NCBI GenBank assembly: GCA_003224525.1
Contig: QHZB01000184.1
Location: 1-57,961, forward strand
Reading direction: 5' to 3'
Source of the DNA: Acidobacteriota bacterium
GTDB taxonomy: Bacteria; Acidobacteriota; Terriglobia; Acidiferrales; UBA7541
Length of the DNA stretch: 57,961 nt
Shown: piece after piece, positions 9,922 through 18,226 of the stretch
Layout: the number at the start of each line of letters is the position of its first letter
How positions within the stretch are numbered: position 1 is the first letter of the stretch
Notes under the pieces: model-generated
Databases searched by the model: none
What the model was told of the DNA's origin: nothing
What the model saw: only the letters and a program-made list of their open reading frames with translations
Program-made: the position numbers and the translations under genes

Positions 9922-12165
9922 TCAGAAAGTAAACTTCACGGAGCCGAAAAGCGAGAAAAGCGTGCGGTTGGTGTAGATGTCTTTGAAGCCCTGGCTGGGC
10001 TGCAAGGCGGAAGCGCCGCCGGTGAGCACGATGTTTTCAGAGAGAGGAGGGCGGTATTCGACGCCGATGCCGAAGTCTTCGCCGATGGTGTGGTGAATGG
10101 GCCATTGGAAGAGGAGGAATTCGAGCGGCTCGGTGCGTTCGAAGCGGAGAAGGTTGAAATTCGCAAAGCCCCGCAGCTTGGGAGTGATATCGAAGTCGGC
10201 GCCGGCGTTGGCCAGAAAGATGCCGGGGTTGACGAAATTAGCCTGACCTTCTTCTTTGCTGGCGCGAAGAGAAGGAATGAGGCTGCCGGGCGTGGTGAGA
10301 AGAATGCCGGAGCCGAGAAGGCGTATGGCTTCGCGATTCCAGAAGCTGAAGAGGCCGCCGGCGAAATTGGGCAGGTCGACGATGGAGTCAAAGCCGCGGG
10401 CGCGGCCATCGCGAGGATGGGCATCGCCGGAAGTGTAGAAGCCAGAAATGCGGTACCGGATCCAATCCTTATCGTAGGAGATCTCAGCGGCGGCCATCTG
10501 CGCGTTGACGGTGACGCGGCGTCCGGCGATGGGATTGAAAGTGTCCACACCGATTGCTTGGTAGAAGGCGTGCGTGAGATTGAGGCGATGGATGTGGCCG
10601 CTGCCGAGCCAGCCGAAATAGCCGACGCCAATGCCGTGGGGGATGAGGCCGGCGCCGGGATTCTGGTTGATGACATTACCGATGGGCGCGGGGCGAACGA
10701 GGAAGCCGTTGTCGTCGTAATGAAGGCTGGGATCGTCTTTGTTCCAGGCGGCCACGAATTCCGCGGTGTAGCCAGGGAAAAAGAAATCCTGCAAGTAAAC
10801 GCTGCCGAGAAGGACCTGCTGGTGGCGGCGGTCGAAGGTGTTGAGTCCGCTGTTGGTGTTTTTTTCAATGAAGTGAAAATAGGCGAGGTTGTATTCGATG
10901 CGATCGCTGTAGAGGTTGCCGAAGATGCGCAGGGCCGGCTCTTCGTCGACAAAAAGAAAGCCGCGGAAGTCGGCATTGAATTGCTGGATACCGGCGCGCG
11001 CGGAGATGAAGTCGTAGTTGGGACCGAAGTCGTGGAGCTTCACCTCGACGAAGGCTTCCTGGAGGCCGAGATGATCGTCGAAGCGGTTCGTACCGCTGCG
11101 GGGATCAGGGCCGACGAGGCCGAGCTCGCGGACTTTCAAATTGTTGAGGCTGAGCTCCGGAGTGATTCGAATGCGCCAGTCCACGGGCTTGAAGGCAGCA
11201 TCGCCATGAAATAAGTCAAGAGTGCAACGAAGCGTTTGATCGAAAAAAGCTTGTTCGCCTTTGCCAAAGAAACCGGAGCTGCCTGGGCGAGCGCTGCTGA
11301 CGTTGCTCCGCGAAGGGACGCGACGGCCATCGAAAAAGGATTCGGAAGAGGCGGTGACGTTCAGAAAAGTTTGCTGGCCGAGAAGCTTGGACCAAACGGG
11401 CTCGTCGCCTTTGAAGCGATTTCGATTGAACGGGTCGAACCTGCTGGGCTTGGTGTAAATGTACTCGCCTTTCTGCGAGTAGCGGCGGTAATCGGGCTGC
11501 TCGAGGGCCCAGCGGTTTGGAATGGTGTTGTAAACGTCCGCGACAGGAGGAAGCGCGTCCGGCGAAATGTTTTCGATGTAAGCGGGATCGGAATCAAGGC
11601 GATGTCGAAGCGTGCGATGGGTTCCGAACGAAGGTTGCGCTTCGGCAGAAGGTGCAGGTCCAAGCTCGGGGAGACGCGGGAGGCGCGAGCGCGCCTCCAT
11701 GGCGGCGACGGTGACGAGAGAGATTTCAAGGGTCACAACTTCGTTTGGCTGCACAGCAAGATCGGGAAGAACGAACGGCGCATAATTCTTGGCTTCGACG
11801 CGGAGTTGGTAATGGCCCGGCGGCAACGGAAAAACTCGGAAGACGCCTTCTCCTGAAGTGCTGGCGCTGAAGATTTCGCCGGACTGGACGTTGCGAAGTG
11901 TCAGAGCCGCTGCAGGTACCGGAAGAATGATGTTGGAGAAGCCCGCGTCGCGGACGACGCCATCGATTGCGGCGGTAGTCTGCGCCTGCTGGCGGGGGAT
12001 GCGCTGCGGCGCACCGGATTCGCGGGATTGTTTTGCGGAGTCTTGAGGCCCGGGAGGAGATTGACTTGGAAGATTTGCGGCAACGCACGGCGCAAAAACG
12101 AGGCAGGCATAGCAGCAAACCGCGCAGAACGCGCGTCCAGCTTGCCGCGGAGAGAAAAGGATCAT
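9922..12165 (-). CDS. Outer-membrane beta-barrel with carboxypeptidase-regulatory-like domain
   Basis: 747 residues with an N-terminal signal peptide (hydrophobic stretch near residues 12-30). A carboxypeptidase-regulatory-like fold follows at about 65-155, shown by AAIDGVVRDAGF, then GVFRVFPLPPGHYQLRVEA and a beta-rich end. The remainder alternates short polar turns with aromatic strands (for example EYNLAYFHFIEK and IRYRISGFYTSG) and ends SVKFTF. A C-terminal phenylalanine is the usual outer-membrane assembly signal. It is first in an operon with the multiheme cytochrome (4-nt gap). By analogy with porin-cytochrome conduits it could hold or pass the cytochrome through the outer membrane; that role is inference. 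No TonB plug was recognised, so a plain barrel is preferred over a TonB receptor. Confidence 0.78.
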   Translation of the reverse strand: MILFSPRQAGRAFCAVCCYACLVFAPCVAANLPSQSPPGPQDSAKQSRESGAPQRIPRQQAQTTAAIDGVVRDAGFSNIILPVPAAALTLRNVQSGEIFSASTSGEGVFRVFPLPPGHYQLRVEAKNYAPFVLPDLAVQPNEVVTLEISLVTVAAMEARSRLPRLPELGPAPSAEAQPSFGTHRTLRHRLDSDPAYIENISPDALPPVADVYNTIPNRWALEQPDYRRYSQKGEYIYTKPSRFDPFNRNRFKGDEPVWSKLLGQQTFLNVTASSESFFDGRRVPSRSNVSSARPGSSGFFGKGEQAFFDQTLRCTLDLFHGDAAFKPVDWRIRITPELSLNNLKVRELGLVGPDPRSGTNRFDDHLGLQEAFVEVKLHDFGPNYDFISARAGIQQFNADFRGFLFVDEEPALRIFGNLYSDRIEYNLAYFHFIEKNTNSGLNTFDRRHQQVLLGSVYLQDFFFPGYTAEFVAAWNKDDPSLHYDDNGFLVRPAPIGNVINQNPGAGLIPHGIGVGYFGWLGSGHIHRLNLTHAFYQAIGVDTFNPIAGRRVTVNAQMAAAEISYDKDWIRYRISGFYTSGDAHPRDGRARGFDSIVDLPNFAGGLFSFWNREAIRLLGSGILLTTPGSLIPSLRASKEEGQANFVNPGIFLANAGADFDITPKLRGFANFNLLRFERTEPLEFLLFQWPIHHTIGEDFGIGVEYRPPLSENIVLTGGASALQPSQGFKDIYTNRTLFSLFGSVKFTF

Positions 12166-12371
12166 GCGTTCGGCCTGAACGGATTCGATGAAAGAAACAG
12201 GATTCGCGTACTAGATAACAATATCGACGAGCAGCGAGCAACACTTTTCCCGGAGGAGTGGAGTCATTCGATAACGCAACGAAGGCGCGATACGTTCACC
12301 AGTTCGCCGCAAGGGACCGGCAAAGGCGTTGAGCGGCAGCAAACGAGTGTGATACGAACGCAAGTACTCTC
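12166..12371. promoter_or_regulatory. Divergent control region of the haem/barrel locus
   Basis: 206 bp between the barrel operon (minus) and the GlcG-like lipoprotein gene (plus). Both transcripts must start here, so the two sides may be co-regulated. No convincing -35/-10 pair or palindrome was seen by eye. Confidence 0.4.
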
Positions 12372-14003
12372 GTGATGCAAACAGCTCATACACTGCCGAA
12401 GCTGGTGGAACCGCGGCGCGCGTTAGCGCAGCGAAAGAAAACTTTAATTCTGGGCATTTTCCTGGAGTTGGGAATCGCCGGAGTGCTCGCGATGCTGCTG
12501 ATCGGATGTGCAGGCGGAAGTAGCGCCCCGGTTGCGGCGCCGCCGATTCCCGCGGTGCAAGCTCTGCAGGTAGTCGACGTGCAGAATATCGTGCAGGCAG
12601 CGGTGAATTCCGTGAACGTCGATATGGCCGTGGCGGTGGTGGACCGCGCGGGGTTTGTGCTGGGTGTGTTTCGAACGCAGAATGCACCGGCAACTGCGGT
12701 TGGAAATTTTGGGCAGACGCAGAACGCCAACGACGTGGCCGTGGCGCTGGCTAGGACAGGCGCGTTTTTCAGTAACGATCAGGCGCCTCTCTCGTCGCGA
12801 ACCGTGCGGTTCATCAGCGGGATTCATTTCCCGCCCGGTGTGATGAATCAGCCGCCAGCGGATCTTTATGGCATTGAAAGCACTAATCGCGGCTGCACGC
12901 TGGTGAACGATCCGATCTTCCAGAGCAAGATTCCTCCTTCGCTGGCAGGGGGGGGCGGATTCGGGCTCGGAGTGCTCACCGGCAAGGCCGACTTCACGGA
13001 TTCGAATGCGGCGGCCGTGAATCCGGGCGGCGTGCCGATTTTTTATAAGAATGTGGTCGTCGGCGGAATCGGTGTAGTGACGACGTCGAGCAACTTGAAT
13101 GTTGCGGAGTATGCGGCGTTCGCGGGATCGACGGCGGCGCGCAGCGGGCCAACGGATACGTTTGGGCCAACGCCGGCGGCTCCGGGAGTAGTTTTTATCG
13201 GAGGCATCGCGCTGCCCTTCGTGAGTCAGACCGCGCGGCCTTCCGGTTTTTCTGCGGGGCCCGTTGCAGGGACGGGGAACTATGCAGTGGCTCCGGTGAA
13301 CAGTCAGGGGCAGCCGCCTGAAGGCGATCTGATTGCACCTGCGGGGGGACCGCTGGGTGGCTTGAGTGCGGGGGATGTAAAGCAGATTTTGGATAACGCG
13401 GAAGCGACAGCGAATACGACGCGCGCGGCGATTCGGTTGCCGCTGGGTTCGAAGGCGCGGATGGTGATCGCGGTAGCAGACTTGGATGGAACGATCATCG
13501 GCTTGCGGCGGATGCAGGATGCCACTGTGTTCAGTATCGATGTGGCAGCGTCCAAAGCGCGGAACATGGTGTACTTCAACAGTGCGTCGCGGACGGCCGC
13601 GGACTTGAACGGCGTGCCGATGGGCACGGCGGTGACAAACCGGACGATCGGTTTTGGCGCGCAGCCACTCTATCCGCCGGGAATCGATAGTTCGAATGCC
13701 GGGCCATTTTTCAACCTTTACACGATGGATTTGGCAAATCCCTGCACGCAGGGATTTCAGAGCGGCCCGTCCAATTCAAACAAGAGCGGAATCGTTTTCT
13801 TTCCAGGGAGTGCGGGGTTATTTCGAAACGGAGCTCTGGCCGGCGGATTGGGTGTGAGCGGCGACGGCGTGGACCAAGACGATTATGTGACCAGCGGCGG
13901 CACCAAAGGATTCGAAGCTCCCACAAATATCCGAGCGGATCAGATCATGGATGAGGGCGTGCGGCTGCCGTACTTCAAATTTCCGAGAAATCCCACCAAC
14001 TGA
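12372..14003 (+). CDS. Lipoprotein with two GlcG/HbpS-like (haem-binding family) domains
   Basis: 543 residues. A hydrophobic segment (about 24-45) ends in the lipobox LIGC with Cys46, so it is probably a lipid-anchored envelope protein. Two GlcG/HbpS-type modules can be read: AVQALQVVDVQNIVQAAV with VDMAVAVVDRAGFVLGVFR near residues 55-110, and LSAGDVKQILDNAEATANT with RMVIAVADLDGTIIGLRR near residues 325-385, followed by the family's helix SIDVAASKARNMVYF. HbpS of this family binds haem, but the binding residues cannot be confirmed here. It is divergent from the barrel/multiheme cytochrome operon, suggesting a shared haem or redox role. The start is GTG at 12372 or ATG at 12375. Confidence 0.8.
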   Translation: MMQTAHTLPKLVEPRRALAQRKKTLILGIFLELGIAGVLAMLLIGCAGGSSAPVAAPPIPAVQALQVVDVQNIVQAAVNSVNVDMAVAVVDRAGFVLGVFRTQNAPATAVGNFGQTQNANDVAVALARTGAFFSNDQAPLSSRTVRFISGIHFPPGVMNQPPADLYGIESTNRGCTLVNDPIFQSKIPPSLAGGGGFGLGVLTGKADFTDSNAAAVNPGGVPIFYKNVVVGGIGVVTTSSNLNVAEYAAFAGSTAARSGPTDTFGPTPAAPGVVFIGGIALPFVSQTARPSGFSAGPVAGTGNYAVAPVNSQGQPPEGDLIAPAGGPLGGLSAGDVKQILDNAEATANTTRAAIRLPLGSKARMVIAVADLDGTIIGLRRMQDATVFSIDVAASKARNMVYFNSASRTAADLNGVPMGTAVTNRTIGFGAQPLYPPGIDSSNAGPFFNLYTMDLANPCTQGFQSGPSNSNKSGIVFFPGSAGLFRNGALAGGLGVSGDGVDQDDYVTSGGTKGFEAPTNIRADQIMDEGVRLPYFKFPRNPTN

Positions 14004-14013
14004 ATGATTCCAT

Positions 14014-14310
14014 TTAGCGGGGTCGCGCCGATTTCTTGCCGCCAGCGATTTTTGTGAGCGCGCGTGTGTACGCTTCGATGGTTTCGGGAACCGCCTGGCT
14101 GTAAACAAATTGCCCTTCGCGGAGGCATTCGATGAGGGCCGCTTCGCTCAATATCTTGAGGTGGTGTGAGACTGTTGCAGGGGTTACGCCGCGCATCGAA
14201 ACGATCTCGCCGCAGTTCATGTGCTTGCTGGCGGAGATGGCCTCAAAAATGCGCAGGCGCGTCTTGTCGGCGAGGGCTTTCGATATTTTTTCAACGTGAG
14301 CGCGGTCCAT
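14014..14310 (-). CDS. ArsR-family transcriptional regulator
   Basis: A winged-helix repressor of about 98 residues. It begins MDRAHVEKISKALADKTRLR, and the recognition helix reads GVTPATVSHHLKILSEAALI. The alpha-3 segment is NCGEIV rather than the ELCVCD metal site of arsenic and cadmium sensors, with a single Cys, so it is probably not a metal sensor. The ATG at 14310 is preferred to a TTG 45 nt upstream, which adds an unconserved-looking leader. It is divergent from the SDR gene at 14512. The palindrome between them is a candidate operator for both genes. Confidence 0.85.
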   Translation of the reverse strand: MDRAHVEKISKALADKTRLRIFEAISASKHMNCGEIVSMRGVTPATVSHHLKILSEAALIECLREGQFVYSQAVPETIEAYTRALTKIAGGKKSARPR

Positions 14311-14402
14311 GGGCCTGCCCGAAGTGTAGCGGACCGGGCGCCCTTCCCGCCACAAAGATCCACCCTCCGGAAAAGAAAGCTAAGAACGATGCAACCGAAT
14401 AC

Positions 14403-14426
14403 TTCGATAGTCATCTAAATATCGAA
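14403..14426. promoter_or_regulatory. Candidate ArsR operator palindrome
   Basis: A perfect inverted repeat, TTCGATA (14403-14409), 10-nt spacer, TATCGAA (14420-14426), lies between the divergent ArsR regulator and the SDR gene. Size and symmetry fit a dimeric winged-helix repressor. It is the only clear palindrome in the gap. Binding is inferred. Confidence 0.5.
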
Positions 14427-14511
14427 ATCTAGAAAGCGCTAGAAGCGGCGGGGCGGGCCCGCCGCCGGAGAGCAGCTTTCCACCAAATGCGGTCAGAGAA
14501 CGGAGATCAAC

Positions 14512-15261
14512 ATGAAGAGACTCGAAGGAAAAGTAGCGGTTGTAACCGGGGGGAACAGCGGCATCGGGCTGGCCGCGGCGAAGCGCTTGCAGGAAGAAGG
14601 AGCGCGCGTCGCCATCGCGGGCCGCAGTAAGAAAACGCTGGACGAGACGGTGAAGACGATCGGCAATGGCGTGCTGGCGGTGCAGGCAGACGTCTCGAAA
14701 TTGGCGGACATCGATAAGCTGTACGCCGAGGTTAGGAAGAAGCTGGGGAAAATCGATATATTGTTCGTGAACGCGGGAGTCGCGAAGTTCGCACCGTTTG
14801 CAGAGACTTCCGAAAGCTTGTACGACGAGCAGTTTGACATCAACATCAAGGGAGCCTACTTCACAATTCAGAAAGCACTGCCGCTGCTGAATGACGGTGC
14901 ATCAATCATATTGAATACCAGCGTGGCAGGCAGCAAAGGGATGGCGGGCGCGAGTGCATATTCGGCGACGAAAGCGGCGTTGCGCTCTTTGGCCAGAACT
15001 GCGGCGGCGGAATTGGTAGGGCGCGGGATCCGTGTGAACACTGTCGCGCCTGGACCAATTATCACGCCCATCTTTGGGAGAACCGGGCTATCGAAAGAAG
15101 CCATCGATGAATTCGCGAAGGAAGTAGTTGCAAGAGTTCCGATGAAGCGGTTTGGACAGCCCGAGGAAGTGGCAGGTGTCGTTGCGTTCCTGGCTTCGCA
15201 AGACGCGTCGTACATCACCGGTGTAGAGATCAAAGTCGATGGCGGAATGGGACAAATCTGA
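14512..15261 (+). CDS. SDR-family oxidoreductase
   Basis: A 249-residue classical short-chain dehydrogenase, cytosolic and NAD(P)-dependent. The cofactor loop is TGGNSGIG near residues 12-19, NAG appears in FVNAGVA, the catalytic Ser lies in ILNTSVAG and the catalytic Tyr/Lys in YSATK, and the end is the family-typical ITGVEIKVDGG. The gene is divergent from an ArsR regulator with a palindrome between, so it is probably repressed by it, an arrangement common for stress-induced SDR genes. A strong intrinsic terminator follows 26 nt after the stop, so it is monocistronic. The substrate cannot be inferred. Confidence 0.9.
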   Translation: MKRLEGKVAVVTGGNSGIGLAAAKRLQEEGARVAIAGRSKKTLDETVKTIGNGVLAVQADVSKLADIDKLYAEVRKKLGKIDILFVNAGVAKFAPFAETSESLYDEQFDINIKGAYFTIQKALPLLNDGASIILNTSVAGSKGMAGASAYSATKAALRSLARTAAAELVGRGIRVNTVAPGPIITPIFGRTGLSKEAIDEFAKEVVARVPMKRFGQPEEVAGVVAFLASQDASYITGVEIKVDGGMGQI

Positions 15262-15287
15262 ATCACTCAAGCGGTTGACAGGATACG

Positions 15288-15314
15288 AAGGGCGGCCAGT
15301 GGCCGCCCTTTTTT
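15288..15314 (+). terminator. Intrinsic terminator after the SDR gene
   Basis: A perfect 10-bp stem, AAGGGCGGCC / GGCCGCCCTT with a 3-nt loop (15288-15310), is followed directly by TTTT. It ends the SDR transcript, and the symmetrical stem may also help stop the converging DUF1906 transcript. Confidence 0.85.
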
Positions 15315-15323
15315 GTGGTGAGC

Positions 15324-16112
15324 TCATTTGTTCCCGTCTGACGGGTCGGATGAAGAGGAAGTGTTGATGTCCAGAAACCATGAATGGGATGTATCGCCAG
15401 GAGCGTAGCAGTTGCCGGTTTTTGCGTAGCCCGAACAGTGAGTTGCGGTTTTCCTATCGCGGGGAGAACGGGCATATTGCCAAATCCGCGCGCAGGGGAT
15501 ACCGCTTTTCGAGGGCGGCGGAGGATTTTGCGGGACGACACATCCAGGCGAAGGAGCGCCAGCATCGTTGTAGACCCACAAGACGAGTTTCGTAGGCTCG
15601 ATCTGTTTACGAATGAAATCGGAGGTGATGAGCGTGAGTCCTTGGCCTTCATCAATCGGGGTGGAAGAACAATAGATGCCAGCGCGGAAGCCGAGACTGG
15701 AGAGTTTGGAGGCCCAGAGTTTCAAGTAGGTGAAGTAAGTGCCGGGCAAACGGCCGCCCTCTTCCACGTCCAGAAAGATGACTGAGCCTGGAGAAAAACC
15801 TTCGCGGCGTGCGGCAGCTGCCGCGGTCTGCGTATCTTCAGCGACCCGCTTGAGAGTGCAAGGTTCATCGCGCAATTGACCTGAAGTTGGCCCCGCGAAT
15901 AGCAATGCAAAACCAAATCCTTGCGAACGAAGAAGCTCGCGTTTGCCTGACCAGGAATTGGTATTTCCACTAGGAGGAGGGCTGAGCCAGTAGCCTGCGA
16001 AAGAAAAGGATTTGCGCAGGATAGGCAGCGCGGCGTCGCCTGGGTAGTCGTTGCGATCGAAGCCGAGGTACGCCCGCGGGGCGGAGTTTGCGGGAAAGGG
16101 CGGGCACCGCAA
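15324..16112 (-). CDS. DUF1906 (Rv2525c-like) glycoside-hydrolase-like protein, signal peptide out of frame
   Basis: The frame encodes a DUF1906 domain of about 255 residues, a TIM-barrel fold related to GH25-like enzymes. It starts at APRAYLGFDRNDYPG, continues with VIFLDVEEGG (acidic residues at the active-site position) and GFRAGIYCSS, and ends with ARIWQYAR. The only in-frame start is a TTG at 16112 with no export signal. In the +1-related frame an ATG at 16149 with a good GAAGGGTG ribosome binding site encodes MRATALFFFSLLIAVPAL, a clear signal peptide that should join this domain. A one-base indel around the CCCGCCCTTTCCCGC tract would explain this, so it is either a sequencing error or a recently broken gene. 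It starts 4 nt after the transhydrogenase stop. Confidence 0.75.
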   Translation of the reverse strand: MRCPPFPANSAPRAYLGFDRNDYPGDAALPILRKSFSFAGYWLSPPPSGNTNSWSGKRELLRSQGFGFALLFAGPTSGQLRDEPCTLKRVAEDTQTAAAAARREGFSPGSVIFLDVEEGGRLPGTYFTYLKLWASKLSSLGFRAGIYCSSTPIDEGQGLTLITSDFIRKQIEPTKLVLWVYNDAGAPSPGCVVPQNPPPPSKSGIPCARIWQYARSPRDRKTATHCSGYAKTGNCYAPGDTSHSWFLDINTSSSSDPSDGNK

Positions 16113-16153
16113 TCAAAAGACTGAAGAAAAAGAGAGCTGTTGCGCGCATAGAA

Positions 16154-17566
16154 TCACCCTTCACGGAGCTTATGGCCGGCGAGGTTGCCGAGGCCGTCGT
16201 AGGCGGCGTACTTGTAGAGTTCACTGAGCGTCGGATAATTAAAGACCTGTTCGATGAACTCGTCGATGGTGAGGCCGTTGTCGAGGACCATCATGCCAAT
16301 GTGGATGAGTTCGGTGGCGTTTTCGCCGATGATGCTGACGCCGAGGAGTTTTTTATCGACGCGAGCGAAGATGAGCTTGAGCATGCCTGCCGTATCACCG
16401 GTGATATGACCTCGCGCGTTGTTTTCGTAAAGCGCGCGGCCGACGACGTAGTCGATTTTCTTTTCCTTGCAGGTTTCTTCCGTCTCACCGGCGGCGGAAA
16501 TTTCCGGAATCGTGTAGATGCCCATCGGGAGCAAAGAGGCGACTCGCTCTTTGTACTTCAGCCCAAAAGCGTGACAGACGGCGACGCGGCCTTGTTCCAT
16601 CGAAGTAGAAGCGAGCGCGGGGAAACCGATGACGTCGCCGGCGGCATAAATATGCGGGACAGACGTGCGGTAGTGTTCGTCGACGGGAATATAACCGCGG
16701 TCATTGATGGCCAGGCCGGCTTTTTCGAGGGCCAGGCCATCGACGGCCGCGCGGCGGCCCGCGGCGAAGAGGGCGGCATCGGTTTCAAGGATTTTGCCGC
16801 TCTTCATGGTCAGGCGCACACCACGGGCAGAATTTTCAGTTTTGACGGGGCGTTCGTTAAACAAGAAATGCATGCCAAGAGCGGCAAGGCGGTCGCGGAG
16901 ACGATCGGAAATCTCGTTGTCGAGAAATGGGAGAAGACGGTCGCGTCCGTCCACGAGGGTGACATCAACGCCGAGGGCTTTGAAGATGGAAGCGTATTCG
17001 CAACCGATGACGCCGCCGCCGATGACGGCCAAGCTTTTGGGAATGCGGTCCATCTGAAGAAAAGTGTCAGAGTCAAAAGTGTGGATGTCGTCGAAGGCAA
17101 TCTCCGAGGGGCGATGGGGCTTGGACCCCGTGGAGATGAGGATGACATCACCCTTTAGATGGCGTGTGGCGCTGGAGCTTGCGACGGTAATGGTATGAGG
17201 GTCCTCAAAGGACGCCTGGCCGCGGATGAGCTCGATTTTATGGAGTGTGAGGTTCTTTAGAATGCGCTGGCGCTCCATGTCAACGACTTCACGCTCGTGG
17301 TGCATGAAGTCGTGGACCGTGAGATTCTCCTTGAGGGAATAGTCGATACCGTAGAGACCGCGCTGCTTGAGGCCGGAAAAGTAGAGAGCGGATTCGCGCA
17401 GGGTCTTGCTGGGAACCGTGCCGGTATTGATGCAACTGCCGCCCATATGCTCGGCGCGCTCGATGATGGCAACGCGCTTGCCAAAGTAGGCGGCTTGGGC
17501 GGCGCCCTTTTCACCAGCAGGGCCGCAGCCGACCACGATGAGATCGAACGTGTCACTCGAAGTCAC
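16154..17566 (-). CDS. sthA: Soluble pyridine nucleotide transhydrogenase
   Basis: Transfers hydride between NADPH and NAD+, balancing NADPH made by the pentose phosphate route in this window. It has 470 residues of the flavoprotein disulfide-reductase fold. The FAD loop is VVGCGPAGEKGA near residues 11-22. The usual redox pair CX4C is reduced to one Cys: GGSCINTGTVPSK has Thr50 where the second Cys of lipoamide dehydrogenase would be, which is the mark of SthA rather than of a disulfide reductase. The second nucleotide loop is AVIGGGVIGCEYAS, followed by IYAAGDVIG. The DUF1906 gene follows after 4 nt. Confidence 0.88.
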   Translation of the reverse strand: MTSSDTFDLIVVGCGPAGEKGAAQAAYFGKRVAIIERAEHMGGSCINTGTVPSKTLRESALYFSGLKQRGLYGIDYSLKENLTVHDFMHHEREVVDMERQRILKNLTLHKIELIRGQASFEDPHTITVASSSATRHLKGDVILISTGSKPHRPSEIAFDDIHTFDSDTFLQMDRIPKSLAVIGGGVIGCEYASIFKALGVDVTLVDGRDRLLPFLDNEISDRLRDRLAALGMHFLFNERPVKTENSARGVRLTMKSGKILETDAALFAAGRRAAVDGLALEKAGLAINDRGYIPVDEHYRTSVPHIYAAGDVIGFPALASTSMEQGRVAVCHAFGLKYKERVASLLPMGIYTIPEISAAGETEETCKEKKIDYVVGRALYENNARGHITGDTAGMLKLIFARVDKKLLGVSIIGENATELIHIGMMVLDNGLTIDEFIEQVFNYPTLSELYKYAAYDGLGNLAGHKLREG

Positions 17567-17839
17567 GAATCCCTCCCCTGAGCTTTCAAGTTTGCAGCAG
17601 CTATCCGCATCCCGGAGGATTGTAGGAGAAGAAGGGGATAGGAGCAGAAGTTTCTTGTCTGTGGGTATTTGTTGAGTTCCAGTTCAGACGTTCCAAGTCT
17701 GAGAAACCGCGCTGGGCCGGCGGAAATGCTTGTCGAGTCCGCCATAGCGCGGATGATCGCCGGTTATTCACGTGAGCATTCAGCGAGACGTCTTCTGGGG
17801 AGTTCCTAGTTAACCATAACACCCCCCACCCTATGTTTT

Positions 17840-18124
17840 TCATGAGGACGAAAATATAGTTGATGAATCAACGGACTGATCGGCCAGCGCACGAGGACAA
17901 AACAATATTTCCACGAAGTTGTGGTCGGAAATGTCAAAGTGATTGACCGGGATAACTAGATTCACGCAGTTATCATTCGCTGATTTGAATATTTCTCCCG
18001 AACCTGTTTCATCCACCCATTTTTGACGAACATAAACTCGAGCCTTGACTAGCAGGGATTTGAACGGCGTCGTCAGGCCAGAAGGAAAGGGGACGCACCA
18101 CCACCGGTGTCCGTTTCGGTACAT
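17840..18124 (-). CDS. Small hypothetical protein, doubtful
   Basis: A 94-codon frame (starts MYRNGHRWWCVPFPSGLTTP) in an otherwise gene-free stretch. It is soluble in appearance, with no signal peptide, membrane segment or family motif. The start lacks a clear ribosome binding site. It could be a remnant of a larger gene lost when the neighbouring element inserted, or chance. Confidence 0.22.
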   Translation of the reverse strand: MYRNGHRWWCVPFPSGLTTPFKSLLVKARVYVRQKWVDETGSGEIFKSANDNCVNLVIPVNHFDISDHNFVEILFCPRALADQSVDSSTIFSSS

Positions 18125-18193
18125 CCCTCATTGGCGCTACTTAGATTGTACTATAAGTGCTGAAAGCGTGAAATATACTGCTTGTGACACTCA

Positions 18194-18221
18194 TAGACAC
18201 CATTTGATTGCAATTTATACG
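18194..18221 (+). promoter_or_regulatory. Candidate promoter of the AbiE pair
   Basis: TAGACA (18194-18199), 16-nt spacer, TATACG (18216-18221). Transcription would begin near 18228. That makes the ATG at 18227 leaderless at best and favours the in-frame ATG at 18245. Weak match to sigma-70 consensus. Confidence 0.3.
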
Positions 18222-18226
18222 TAAAT

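Larger units (their letters stand above)
17567..18226. other. Long intergenic region left of the AbiE pair
   Basis: 660 bp, with composition shifting toward AT from about 17.8 kb. Apart from one doubtful 94-codon frame at 17840-18124 (listed separately) no gene is recognised. The right end holds the AbiE promoter candidate and an imperfect palindrome, GTACTATAAGTGC (18148-18160), which could be an operator. The composition change here is the best visual estimate of the left edge of the acquired region; no repeat of the tRNA 3' end was found to prove it. Confidence 0.4.

Noticed and set aside
9820-11214. 464-codon plus-strand frame
   Set aside because: Antisense to the barrel gene; composition of a shadow frame only.
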